This document shows positions 6,889 to 14,638 of a stretch of DNA of 23,124 bases, piece after piece. The translations under genes were made by a program, and so were the position numbers. The stretch is from a virus. The stretch spans positions 1-23,124 of the IMG/VR virus record IMGVR_UViG_3300009329_000162; one strand, written 5' to 3'. The first letter of the stretch is position 1. Every line of letters starts with the position of its first letter. Below the pieces are notes generated by a model. It saw only the letters and a program-made list of their open reading frames with translations. It ran no database searches and was not told the origin of the DNA.

Positions 6889-7248
6889 GTGGATATTAAA
6901 AACAGATTAGAGCGGCTGTCAGACAGCGATAGGGTTTATTTTGGAAAGGTTATAGAAGATTTTATGCAATCAGAAGCCTATGAATTGTTAAAGGTTATAA
7001 CGCAAAATGAGATTACAAATTTACTGACAATATTAAGCAGCGATCAACATAATCCAAATGGTAAGTCAGATAAGTATTTAGGGCAGCTCTGCGCATATCA
7101 AAAGATTTTAAATGATATTGAAGGATTTGTTAAGGATAGGGATGCATTGCTTGAAAAACGCAGGAAAGAGCGCACATTAAAAGAAGAAGAGACTGATACA
7201 AATGAAGAGCCCCAGCCAAAATATGAAGGAGCGGGAGGGGTAGTATAA
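6889..7248 (+). CDS. Small unknown protein between portal and scaffold
   Basis: The 119-residue product uses GTG 6889, placed just behind a strong AGGAGG (6880-6885). An out-of-frame ATG at 6887 stops after seven codons, so the GTG is favoured. The protein looks helical throughout (1-100), with a Lys/Arg/Glu-rich segment around 85-103 and a loose acidic tail ending in GAGGVV. Genes of this size in this position are common in podovirus-like genomes and may help assembly, but I recognise no family. It could be a portal or scaffold cofactor. Confidence 0.7.
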   Translation: MDIKNRLERLSDSDRVYFGKVIEDFMQSEAYELLKVITQNEITNLLTILSSDQHNPNGKSDKYLGQLCAYQKILNDIEGFVKDRDALLEKRRKERTLKEEETDTNEEPQPKYEGAGGVV

Positions 7249-7259
7249 AGTCCATTATA

Positions 7260-7376
7260 GTCCAGAGTTTACCTTCGTAGAAGGTAGCTGGACTTGATAT
7301 ATCGGCAGAAAAGGTAAAGGTTATTTTACCATCTTAAAATAACCAACCAGGCTGCCTCGCCGAACAGCTTGGTTTT
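7260..7376 (+). promoter_or_regulatory. Tandem hairpins with mutually exclusive pairings before the scaffold gene
   Basis: Three hairpins lie in the 154-base gap. The first pairs GTCCAG (7260-7265) with CTGGAC (7288-7293) and, inside it, TACCTTC (7270-7276) with GAAGGTA (7280-7286). The second pairs GGTTATTTTA (7319-7328) with TAAAATAACC (7335-7344). The third pairs AACCAGGCTG (7345-7354) with CAGCTTGGTT (7365-7374) with one G-U, followed by TT and A bases. GGTAAA (7313-7318) can also pair with TTTACC (7325-7330), which excludes the second hairpin. The set resembles an attenuator or an mRNA stability or processing element. Confidence 0.55.
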
Positions 7377-7402
7377 AAAAAGGTGAGGGATAGGAGGCAT
7401 TT

Positions 7403-8344
7403 ATGCCAGGTCCAGAGGAAAAGAAAAAACAAGCCAACGGAGCCGGTGAATCCGAAGAAGAATCCTCAACTTCTAAAAAAACCGAGAACGAGGGTCTTGG
7501 TGGTGTAGGAGAGGAAGGCGCTGACGAAGAGGGCGAAGGAAAAGAAGAGAAGAAAGAGGAAGAAGGGGAAGAAAAAGAAGAGGAAGGAGAAGGTGAGTCA
7601 GATGACACTTCTGGTGAAGGCGAAGGCGAAGAGTCTGAAGAGGTAAAGAAGCGTAATAAGACCTTTTCTGATATGCGAAGAGAAAACCGCTTATTGAAAG
7701 ATAAGATTGGCACTCTTGAGGAAAAGGTTAATGCAATTACAACCTCTAAAAAAGACGATAAAAAAGAGAAGGAATGGACTGTCGCAGACATCCAGAAAAT
7801 TCTCTATAAAGCCAAAAAAGGTGAGTATGGTGAAGAGTCGCTTGATTATGAAGTTTGGGCGATTGATAAGCTTACTGACCTTAAAGCCGAATCCAAAGCT
7901 AAAGAGAGTGATAAATCGCGTAGTGAGTCTGATCAGAAGAAGTCTTTAAAGCAGTCTCACAAACAGTATTGGGCAACTGCGTGTCAGAGGTTTTCTAATT
8001 TGGGTACTCCGAATAAACCTAATGAAGAAGATCCTCATTTTATACTCGCTGATAGCTTCTTTAAAAAGGATGGCTTTTTACAGCAACATCCGGCTGGTCC
8101 ACTTGTAGCTGCGATTTTAGCTGACTATGAGATGAAATGGGCCAACCAAGAGCAGGCCACCAAAAAGAAAAAGGCCTTTGATAAAAAATTCAAAAAAGAC
8201 GCTAAAAAAACTGGGCTTGCAGGCGCTGGCAGAGCTGGCGGCAGCGCGTTAGACGCCAGCCAACTGGCAAAGCTTGAAAAAGCTGCTATGGAAGCTGGCT
8301 CTGGAACTCCAGAAATGCATAAATACATTAAGGCTCTTAAGTAA
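7403..8344 (+). CDS. Scaffold-like protein with acidic N-terminus
   Basis: This 313-residue protein lies directly before the capsid gene, the usual place of the scaffold that guides procapsid assembly and then leaves. Residues 11-82 are a low-complexity Glu/Gly/Lys stretch, residues 88-112 look like a coiled coil (MRRENRLLKDKIGTLEEKV), and the C-terminus (about 225-313) is basic and Lys/Ala-rich. Scaffold proteins are typically acidic, helical and basic at the capsid-binding end, which fits. AGGAGG lies before ATG 7403. I recognise no specific family. The acidic stretch is unusually long and pure, and may be disordered. A structured leader precedes the gene and may set its level relative to the capsid. 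Confidence 0.7.
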   Translation: MPGPEEKKKQANGAGESEEESSTSKKTENEGLGGVGEEGADEEGEGKEEKKEEEGEEKEEEGEGESDDTSGEGEGEESEEVKKRNKTFSDMRRENRLLKDKIGTLEEKVNAITTSKKDDKKEKEWTVADIQKILYKAKKGEYGEESLDYEVWAIDKLTDLKAESKAKESDKSRSESDQKKSLKQSHKQYWATACQRFSNLGTPNKPNEEDPHFILADSFFKKDGFLQQHPAGPLVAAILADYEMKWANQEQATKKKKAFDKKFKKDAKKTGLAGAGRAGGSALDASQLAKLEKAAMEAGSGTPEMHKYIKALK

Positions 8345-8373
8345 AAATCTTTGAAGAAAGGAGGAAATAGGCG

Positions 8374-9276
8374 ATGGCTGTATTGGTTACTTACGACGAT
8401 GGCAATAGGCTCGAAGATGTAATGCGGGCTGTTGTTCAGATGTCTCCTACCGACACTCCTTTTATGTCGGGAATAGGTAAAACCAAAGCATCCAACACTT
8501 TACACGAGTGGCCGGAAGATACCCTTGCAACGCGTAGTGATAACGCGGTGATAGAAGGAACAAGTTACTCCTACGGGACAAGAACTGCTCCTTCCAGGGT
8601 AAATAACTTTACTCAAATCTTTGAGAAGACGTTTCACGTTTCTTCTACAGAGCGTTGGGTAAAAGGCGCTGGTGTTGACGATCAGAAAGCTTATCAGAAG
8701 CAGAAAGCTATGTTAGAAATTGCCAATGACATTGAACATGCGTTGTTACGCGGTTCAAAGGCATCTGGCAATGCTACTGTGGCTCGAAGGCTTGCTGGGG
8801 CGATCAATTTCGTTACCACTAATGCTACGGCTGTAGCTTCGGGGACAAAACTTACTGAATCATTTTTTAATGGTTTAGCAGAGCTTTGTTGGACGCAGGG
8901 CGGGAACCCTGACGAAGTTTACGTTGGAGCGAGGTTAAAGAGGATCATATCCTCTTATACCGCTGGAGGCACCAAAAATACAGAACTCGATGATAAGCGC
9001 CTTACGAATGCTGTTGATGTCTATGAGTCAGACTTCGGTCTTGTAAAGATTTTCAAGGCCAGGGACATGGTAACAGGTGCCGTTGCGGAATCTCTTCTTA
9101 TGATTGAGAATAAGAAGTTTAAGATGGCAATTGGTGAACCTATCCGTGAAATCCCAGATGTTGCTCAAGATGGACACGGTACGAAAGGTGTAATTAGAGG
9201 CGAGTTAACTCTCGAAGCTCTTGCTGAAAGGCACAACGCGAAAGCGACAGGTCTTTCACAGACTTTCGTAGTATAG
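8374..9276 (+). CDS. Major capsid protein (SU10-like, DUF5309 family)
   Basis: This 300-residue protein shows the pattern of SU10-type HK97-fold capsid proteins: DGNRLEDVMRAVVQMSPTDT (9-28) near the N-terminus, TPFMSGIG (28-35), LHEWPEDTLA (43-52), FTQIFEKTFHVSSTERWV (79-96) and DIEHALLRGSKASG (119-132), with the GAINFVTTNAT stretch (142-152) that starts the middle domain. The protein forms the icosahedral shell. GAAAGGAGGAAA precedes ATG 8374, one of the strongest ribosome sites in the window, as expected for the most abundant product. A terminator follows 6 bases after the stop. The length is typical, so no delta-domain seems fused to it. Confidence 0.88.
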   Translation: MAVLVTYDDGNRLEDVMRAVVQMSPTDTPFMSGIGKTKASNTLHEWPEDTLATRSDNAVIEGTSYSYGTRTAPSRVNNFTQIFEKTFHVSSTERWVKGAGVDDQKAYQKQKAMLEIANDIEHALLRGSKASGNATVARRLAGAINFVTTNATAVASGTKLTESFFNGLAELCWTQGGNPDEVYVGARLKRIISSYTAGGTKNTELDDKRLTNAVDVYESDFGLVKIFKARDMVTGAVAESLLMIENKKFKMAIGEPIREIPDVAQDGHGTKGVIRGELTLEALAERHNAKATGLSQTFVV

Positions 9277-9281
9277 ATTGG

Positions 9282-9325
9282 GCAGGGGAGGAGACCGGAA
9301 CTTCTCCCCTGCACTTATTTTTAAT
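9282..9325 (+). terminator. Strong intrinsic terminator after the capsid gene
   Basis: GCAGGGGAGGAG (9282-9293) pairs with CTTCTCCCCTGC (9301-9312), a 12-bp stem with one G-U pair around a 7-base loop, followed by ACTTATTTTTAATT. It would cut transcript levels for the genes downstream unless an antiterminator or partial read-through operates. No promoter is obvious just after it. Confidence 0.8.
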
Positions 9326-9338
9326 TGGGGGAATAGAA

Positions 9339-9773
9339 ATGTTAGATACAAAACCTTGCGTTACGCAGGATGATGTTATTTGGCGTATGGTAAATGAAGG
9401 CTACGCTATGGAAGAGATAAAGCGTAAACATGCCGGTAATATTAAAATTATACTTTTTTGTCTATCTGATACATCTGCTGAAGCGCATTATTTCCCTATT
9501 TTTTACAGTGATAATTTAGAGGATGTTTGTAATAGATATTCTGATTTATTTCCTATTGAACTTGAGACGTGCATTAAAGAGGTTCAAGCAATAAATCAGA
9601 ATCTTTATCACGAAAATGCCATGAGCAAGGAACGCCTTAATATGGCAAAACTCAAAATTCCTTTGACGCTATATAAGATTTTAGATGCCTTTGATGAAGA
9701 ATTTTGGCAATTGACATCAAAGAAAGTCAAATGGCTCCAAAAATATTTTAACAAATTTAAGGTGGGGAAATGA
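9339..9773 (+). CDS. Hypothetical protein (144 residues)
   Basis: I do not recognise this gene. The product begins MLDTKPCVTQDDVIWRMV and reads as mixed alpha/beta at the N-terminus (1-60), with a Cys-containing hydrophobic strand (IKIILFCLS, 35-43). The C-terminal half is helical and Lys-rich (100-144). No signal peptide or membrane span is seen. A GGGGGAA ribosome site precedes ATG 9339. Its stop overlaps the next start as ATGA (9770-9773), so the two are likely coupled. It is the first gene behind the capsid terminator. A structural, head-completion or regulatory role is possible. Confidence 0.65.
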   Translation: MLDTKPCVTQDDVIWRMVNEGYAMEEIKRKHAGNIKIILFCLSDTSAEAHYFPIFYSDNLEDVCNRYSDLFPIELETCIKEVQAINQNLYHENAMSKERLNMAKLKIPLTLYKILDAFDEEFWQLTSKKVKWLQKYFNKFKVGK

Positions 9774-10006
9774 AAAATTGTAAAGCTTGGAAACTTTTAG
9801 AGGATCATTGGTTGATAAAGGCGTTAAAAAAACAGGGATTTGTAATTATTCATAAAAGCAAACTATCAGAGGAGACAAAAAAATGGCTAATAGAAAACAA
9901 AGTGAAAGCGGAAATTGGGGAGGGCCAGGCTGCCCAGGGGGACGTAAAATCAGAAGCAAAGGAAAAGGAAGAGGGCTTGGAAGAGGTAAAGGAAAAGGCC
10001 CAATAG
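9770..10006 (+). CDS. Small Lys/Glu-rich protein with an A7 slippery site
   Basis: The 78-residue 0-frame product starts MKNCKAWKLLEDHWLIKALK and turns into a charged Lys/Glu/Ala tail (45-78). The first 38 codons lie before the slippery run at 9877-9883. After that point the -1 frame also encodes a plausible Gly-rich protein. If ribosomes slip there, the first 38 residues would join the 55-residue Gly-rich frame to give 93 residues. The first domain is unrecognised. The start overlaps the previous gene by four bases. Confidence 0.55.
   Translation: MKNCKAWKLLEDHWLIKALKKQGFVIIHKSKLSEETKKWLIENKVKAEIGEGQAAQGDVKSEAKEKEEGLEEVKEKAQ
9877..9883 (+). promoter_or_regulatory. In-phase A AAA AAA slippery heptamer
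   Basis: In the frame of the gene starting at 9770 the sequence reads ACA AAA AAA TGG, so the run is in the X-XXY-YYZ phase used for -1 frameshifting. A -1 slip would continue at ATG 9883. AGGAG (9870-9874) is just upstream. It is closer than the usual stimulatory spacing, and it could instead be the ribosome site for the ATG at 9883. Confidence 0.4.
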
Positions 10007-10050
10007 GTGTTCCAATTGGAAAAAAGCAAGGCTTTACCATTTGGGGATAG
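9883..10050 (+). CDS. Gly/Lys-rich small protein in the overlapping -1 frame
   Basis: ATG 9883 opens a 55-residue frame in the -1 phase relative to the 9770 gene and overlaps it by 124 bases. The product is MANRKQSESGNWGG, then a basic Gly-rich segment (GKGRGLGRGKGKGPIG, 27-42), then VPIGKK and FTIWG at the end. It has an AGGAG site 8 bases before the ATG. It fills the region up to 10050, with only 33 bases to the next gene, which supports a real gene. The basic Gly-rich segment could bind nucleic acid or be a disordered linker. It could be made alone or as a frameshift fusion. No family is recognised. Confidence 0.5.
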   Translation: MANRKQSESGNWGGPGCPGGRKIRSKGKGRGLGRGKGKGPIGVPIGKKQGFTIWG

Positions 10051-10083
10051 AGCAGGTTAAAACGGTGGCGGGAAGGATAAAAA

Positions 10084-12456
10084 ATGCTAAAGATTAACAA
10101 TAAGGAATATGGATTAGCGCTTAATTTTATTTGTAGAGACGAAGAAGATACTCTTTTGAAAATGCTGGAATCTATCCAAGATGTAGGTTTTGATGAGGTA
10201 ATCTGCGGATGGACAGGCTCTAACCCTAAAACAAAAGAGATTCTTGATAAATTTAAGGTTGCTGTTTATAAGTTTGATTGGGTGAATGATTTTTCAAAGG
10301 CTCGAAATTTTGTTAAGGATAAAACTAAATCAGAATACATAATGTGGCTTGATTCTGATGATATTCTTCAAAAAGGACATTTAATTAAGAAGGTTTGTGA
10401 GGCTGAATTTTCAAAAGATTCTATGCTTGGAGCAATATGGTTTAGGTATGATTATGATTTTGATAAAGACGGTAATTGTGTAATGCAATTTTGGAGAGAA
10501 AGAGTTGTTAGAAAAGATTGGTTTGATTGGCGGGGGGCATTACACGAGACTTTAATACAGAAGCATTTGTGCCATCATTGCCTTGAGACAGATATTTCGA
10601 TAAAACATAATACAACGACTGAACGTATCCAAGACGGAGCTATGCGAAATCTCAATATTATTATAGCAAAATACAAAGAAGAAATTGGTAAGGGAGCTGT
10701 GGATCCGAGAGTCATATATGATTTAGCCCGCAGTCTTGCTGCCATAGGGCATAAAACAGAAGCAATAACAAAATATTTTGATTTTATTCGCCAGACTGGA
10801 AATGATGATGATAGATTTGAAGCTTATATTAGAATGGGCAAAATTTATCGAGATCAGCGTTTTTACGGAGAGGCCCGTAGAGCTGATTTAATGGCTCAAG
10901 GCCTTCGTCCTACATGGCCCGATTCTTATCTTGGATTGGCTCAAACTGCCTATTGTGAAGAAAAATGGGATGAAGTTATTACTTATACAGAATTAGCAAG
11001 CCTTTTAAAGCCTCCAGTAGGTATTATGCCGATAGACCCAATGGAATACGAAGCAAAGCCTCTATTATGGCTTCAACGTGCTTTATGTATGAAATCTTAT
11101 GTAAAACCCGGCAATGAAGCAAAAAGCCTTATAAATAGAGCATATGAAATAGCCCAAAAGGCTTTGAGATTTTATCCTTCTAATCAATGGCTTAAAGATT
11201 GCATAGGAAGTATGGAAGAGGCACAAAAGCATCTTTTGATTGAAGAGGCAGCTTTGGCAGTTGTTGAGTGGATGAAGGAAAATAAAAAGAGTGAAAATAT
11301 CCCCAAATTTATAGACCTTTTACCTGATATAGATAGGACTCATCCGTCATTGGTAAGGATTAAAAATGAATATTCAGCAAAGTCTTCTTCAAATCGTATA
11401 GTTATAATGTGCGGGCCTACAGCGGAACCCTGGTCGCCTTTAACTGCAAAGACAGGCGTAGGCGGGAGCGAAGAAGCAGTTATACACCTTGCGCAGGAAC
11501 TTACGAAATTAGGCTGGATAGTTGATGTATATAATGAATGTGAAAAGGCGGGGAATTTTGACGGAGTAAATTATAATTATTGGGAGAGTTATGACAAAAA
11601 AGCTCCTTGCGCTATTTTTATTGGATGGCGCCTTAATGAATTTGTCGATGTTGCTCCAGAAAATGCTTATAAAGTTTTATGGCTGCATGATGTTCAGAAA
11701 GAAGAATGGTATGCTCCAATGCGTACAGTGAAGATAAATAAGCTTTTTGTTTTATCTAAATGGCACCGCACAACTGTTGATTGGATACCTGATAACCAAG
11801 TCCTTATCACGGCAAATGGTATAGACCCATCTCATTTTAATATAGGCCTTTCTCGTAATCCCTTAAAGTGTATATATGCCTCTTCTCCTGATCGCGGCCT
11901 TGATTGTTTATTGGATATGTGGCCGAAGATTAGAGAAAAGGTACCTGAAGCAACTTTGCATATTTTTTATGGATTTACAAGGACTTATGATAAATGCCAC
12001 GAAAACGATATACGCTGGAAACAAATGAAAGAGCGTATCCTTAAAAAGCTCAATCAACCGGGAATATTTTATCGCGGGATGATAGGGCATAAGGATTTAG
12101 CGAATGAATTTTTAACATCGGGCACCTGGTTGTATCCAACTGAATTTACTGAAATAAGTTGTATTACTGCTATGAAGATACAAGCTGCGGGGGTTATCCC
12201 TGTCTGCACAAATGTTGCTGCTTTAGATGAGACTGTGCAGTATGGAATTAAGATAAATTGCAGTGATATTTATACGAATATAGAAAAACAAAAGAAATTT
12301 ATTGAGGCCACTGTATATTCTCTTACAAACGGATTTAATAGAGAAGAGATGATTAAATGGGCTAAAGAAAAATTTAGCTGGCAGAATGTAGCAAAAAAAT
12401 GGGATGTATTTTTTAGAGAGGCTTTGGTATGCGAAAACTCATCTTCCCAGATATAG
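10084..12456 (+). CDS. GT2-TPR-GT4 bifunctional glycosyltransferase fusion
   Basis: This 790-residue protein combines two sugar transferases. Residues 1-130 form a GT-A (family 2) domain: LALNFICRDEED (11-22), FSKARNFV (70-77) and the nucleotide-sugar/metal motif DSDD (90-93). Residues about 200-400 are helical with TPR-like repeats and include YDLARSLAAIGH and EAYIRMGKIYRDQRFYGEA. Residues 438-760 look like GT-B family 4: IVIMCG (439-444), GVGGSEEAV (458-466), ANGIDPSHF around 577, and an acidic C-terminal block TEFTEISCITAMKIQAAG around 686-703 in the donor-binding position. It probably adds two sugars to one acceptor. AAGGA precedes ATG 10084. Sugar donor and acceptor are unknown. Confidence 0.82.
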   Translation: MLKINNKEYGLALNFICRDEEDTLLKMLESIQDVGFDEVICGWTGSNPKTKEILDKFKVAVYKFDWVNDFSKARNFVKDKTKSEYIMWLDSDDILQKGHLIKKVCEAEFSKDSMLGAIWFRYDYDFDKDGNCVMQFWRERVVRKDWFDWRGALHETLIQKHLCHHCLETDISIKHNTTTERIQDGAMRNLNIIIAKYKEEIGKGAVDPRVIYDLARSLAAIGHKTEAITKYFDFIRQTGNDDDRFEAYIRMGKIYRDQRFYGEARRADLMAQGLRPTWPDSYLGLAQTAYCEEKWDEVITYTELASLLKPPVGIMPIDPMEYEAKPLLWLQRALCMKSYVKPGNEAKSLINRAYEIAQKALRFYPSNQWLKDCIGSMEEAQKHLLIEEAALAVVEWMKENKKSENIPKFIDLLPDIDRTHPSLVRIKNEYSAKSSSNRIVIMCGPTAEPWSPLTAKTGVGGSEEAVIHLAQELTKLGWIVDVYNECEKAGNFDGVNYNYWESYDKKAPCAIFIGWRLNEFVDVAPENAYKVLWLHDVQKEEWYAPMRTVKINKLFVLSKWHRTTVDWIPDNQVLITANGIDPSHFNIGLSRNPLKCIYASSPDRGLDCLLDMWPKIREKVPEATLHIFYGFTRTYDKCHENDIRWKQMKERILKKLNQPGIFYRGMIGHKDLANEFLTSGTWLYPTEFTEISCITAMKIQAAGVIPVCTNVAALDETVQYGIKINCSDIYTNIEKQKKFIEATVYSLTNGFNREEMIKWAKEKFSWQNVAKKWDVFFREALVCENSSSQI

Positions 12457-13250
12457 GCGAATTAGGATGGGCTTTGTATTTAGCTGCGTATATAAAATGG
12501 CTTCAAAAATATACAGATGATGTAGTCTGTGTCATGACAACGCCTGATAGATTTTGTTTGTACGAATGTGATGTAAGACTCCTTCCATTAGATTTTATAG
12601 ATAAATATAAAGATTTTCCGCAAGATTGCTTTGGGAGATATGGAATAGGTGATGCAGAGCTCAAGAGTTATTTTAAAGATAAGTTACCAGAAGGATATAT
12701 TATTCCTGAATATTTTTCTTTTGGGTTAAATAGATTTTTTGATGGTAAGGCTATTTTTGAATCATATAAAGTTTCATCTAATATTTTAATATTCCCAAGA
12801 AATAGAAAACAATTTCATCATTCTTTTAGGAATTTACCCGAAAGATTTTACGTTGATTTAATAAATATCCTTTGTCGTAAATTCTCTGACAAAAGAATTG
12901 TATCAATAGGGAGTAAAGAGGGCGCCCACGATATTATTTTAAACCATAGAAATTATTATAATAAAATCGGGCAAACCTCAATTCAGGATATTATTGATTT
13001 ATGTGATTATTCTGTAGCAGCTATAGGAGGAACTTCGGCTCCTCCTAAAATAACGCTTTTACAAAAAGTCCCTACATTTATTATAGGGCACGAGATAGAT
13101 AGATTTACTAAAAAAGAAAATTGGAATAATACAGATGTATGTTTTTGGGAGATTAAGAAGGAAGAATATTCTACTTTTAATGATTTTCGATGTATAGATA
13201 AAATAGTGGAGTTTGTGCAAAATGCGAATCAGCGCAGGCCTTATAACTAA
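12429..13250 (+). CDS. GT9-like glycosyltransferase
   Basis: This 273-residue protein fits the GT-B fold of heptosyltransferase-type (family 9) enzymes, in shortened form. The N-terminal Rossmann part begins LIFPDIGELGWALYLAAYIK (4-23). The C-terminal half carries ILIFPRNRK (119-127), RIVSIGSKEGAH (155-166), TSIQDIIDLCDYSVAAIGG (184-202) and the TSAPPKITLLQKVPTFIIG block (203-221), the usual donor-binding region. Typical family members are 320-350 residues, so this one is trimmed, and catalysis is inferred from fold pattern. It overlaps the preceding fusion gene by 28 bases and the next gene by 29. It could act on the same glycan. Confidence 0.62.
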   Translation: MRKLIFPDIGELGWALYLAAYIKWLQKYTDDVVCVMTTPDRFCLYECDVRLLPLDFIDKYKDFPQDCFGRYGIGDAELKSYFKDKLPEGYIIPEYFSFGLNRFFDGKAIFESYKVSSNILIFPRNRKQFHHSFRNLPERFYVDLINILCRKFSDKRIVSIGSKEGAHDIILNHRNYYNKIGQTSIQDIIDLCDYSVAAIGGTSAPPKITLLQKVPTFIIGHEIDRFTKKENWNNTDVCFWEIKKEEYSTFNDFRCIDKIVEFVQNANQRRPYN

Positions 13251-14637
13251 AAACGAAGATTTTTGTTTGGAGCAATCTATCCTATCTTATATAGATTATG
13301 TGGATAAGCTTGTCGTTATAGATGACAATTCTACGGATAATACTATTTCAATTATACAAACATTACAGAGAAGCTATCCAAAAATAGAACTTATTCAGGG
13401 AACATATAATGGGGATAAAGGTAAACAGCGCCAGGAATATCTTAAGAGAATGGATGGAGATTGGATTTTTTGTTTTGACGGAGACGAGGTCTTATCACGA
13501 AAATCTATAGAATGGCTTAAAAATTTCATAACTTCATGCCCAGATAATGATGTTGTTATAGGAGAGCATTTACATTTCTGGAAAGACTTTAGGCATGTTA
13601 TTAAAGGGCACGTTTGGCAGCAGGACCTACAGCGCGTATTTAGAAATATCCCGGGCCTTACTTATAAATATTGCCATCATTCCGTATGTTATGAAGATGG
13701 AAGAAATTTATATTCAGAGGCGAGTAAGAATGGCCGAGTAGGTATAGAGAAAAATGAATTTAAGATTTTCCACTATGCTTATTGTAAACCATCTAAAAAC
13801 ATACGAGACAAAATAGCATATTATATAAAAAGAGATAATGTAAATTATTCAGTTGATGATTTTTCTTATTTCAGCGGGAAGTTTGATTATCAGAGATATG
13901 GTAAGTATGGATTTAAGTTTTGCGGAAACTATAAAGATAACTTGAATTATTATTGGCAGGATGAAGTCGTAAAATGCGAAGGTAGTCATCCAAGAATAAT
14001 GAAAAATCATCCTTTATGGGAAAGGCTGCATAATAGAGTTATTGAGATAAATAAGTACATGGAGGAGCATTGGCAATTTAATAATCATTTAAGCTATCCG
14101 CATCATCAGAGAAGATTAGAAGAAACTGCTAAAGTATGCGAAGGTAAAACTGTCGAAGTAGGATGCGCTAATGGCGATTCGATAATGTATATGCAGAAGT
14201 TTAATCCACAGGCTGCATTTTTTGGAGTTGAGCCTACAGATTGGGGTTATAGAGAAGCAAGGAAAAAGGTAGGGACCCTATTGGTTTTTCAAGACTATGC
14301 AGAGAATCTTTCTTTCACAGATAAGAGTTTTGATACTGTATTACTGTCAGAAATAATCGAACATGTATTAGACCCAAAATTTATTTTAGATGAGGCTTTT
14401 AGAGTGGCAAAGAAAAGAGTTGTAATAACAACTCCTGCAAAACCTCATCCGGACCCAGATCATAAAAGAGTTATAACAATAAATGATATGAGAGGCCTTC
14501 TTAAAGATTATTGCGATGAAGTTGAAATAAAAGGATTGACTTTCGAAGGATGGGGTAATCCCCCAAAGGTAGCAAATAAGGAAGAGGATATACATTTTCA
14601 AATTGTAATAGCTAATTGTAGAAAGGTTGCAGAATAA
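13222..14637 (+). CDS. GT2 glycosyltransferase-methyltransferase fusion
   Basis: ATG 13222 gives 471 residues. An in-frame TTG at 13213 is less likely because it sits only a base or two behind the GGAG site. Residues 1-100 are a family 2 domain: AGLITKNEDFCLEQS (5-19), VVIDDNSTDNT (31-41) and FDGDE (85-89) for the metal-bound donor sugar. Residues about 280-470 are a class I SAM methyltransferase: TVEVGCANGDS (310-320) is the SAM loop, FFGVEP (about 334-339) is the strand-2 acidic motif, and SFDTVLLSEIIEHVLDP fits motifs IV-V. A sugar may be added and then methylated. It sits inside the overlapping glycosyltransferase run. The acceptor is unknown. Confidence 0.83.
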   Translation: MRISAGLITKNEDFCLEQSILSYIDYVDKLVVIDDNSTDNTISIIQTLQRSYPKIELIQGTYNGDKGKQRQEYLKRMDGDWIFCFDGDEVLSRKSIEWLKNFITSCPDNDVVIGEHLHFWKDFRHVIKGHVWQQDLQRVFRNIPGLTYKYCHHSVCYEDGRNLYSEASKNGRVGIEKNEFKIFHYAYCKPSKNIRDKIAYYIKRDNVNYSVDDFSYFSGKFDYQRYGKYGFKFCGNYKDNLNYYWQDEVVKCEGSHPRIMKNHPLWERLHNRVIEINKYMEEHWQFNNHLSYPHHQRRLEETAKVCEGKTVEVGCANGDSIMYMQKFNPQAAFFGVEPTDWGYREARKKVGTLLVFQDYAENLSFTDKSFDTVLLSEIIEHVLDPKFILDEAFRVAKKRVVITTPAKPHPDPDHKRVITINDMRGLLKDYCDEVEIKGLTFEGWGNPPKVANKEEDIHFQIVIANCRKVAE

Positions 14638-14638
14638 A

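Noticed and set aside
7294-7322. Promoter TTGATA before the scaffold gene
   Set aside because: At 17 bases spacing there is no TATAAT-like box, and the stretch is taken up by hairpins.
7375-7791. 138-residue Ser/Pro-rich - strand frame
   Set aside because: It is the antisense shadow of the Glu/Gly-rich scaffold stretch; GAA/GAG codons reverse to Ser/Phe-type codons.
9846-10100. 84-residue Pro/Leu-rich - strand frame
   Set aside because: It is antisense to the Gly/Lys-rich frame and has no ribosome site; composition is a complement effect.
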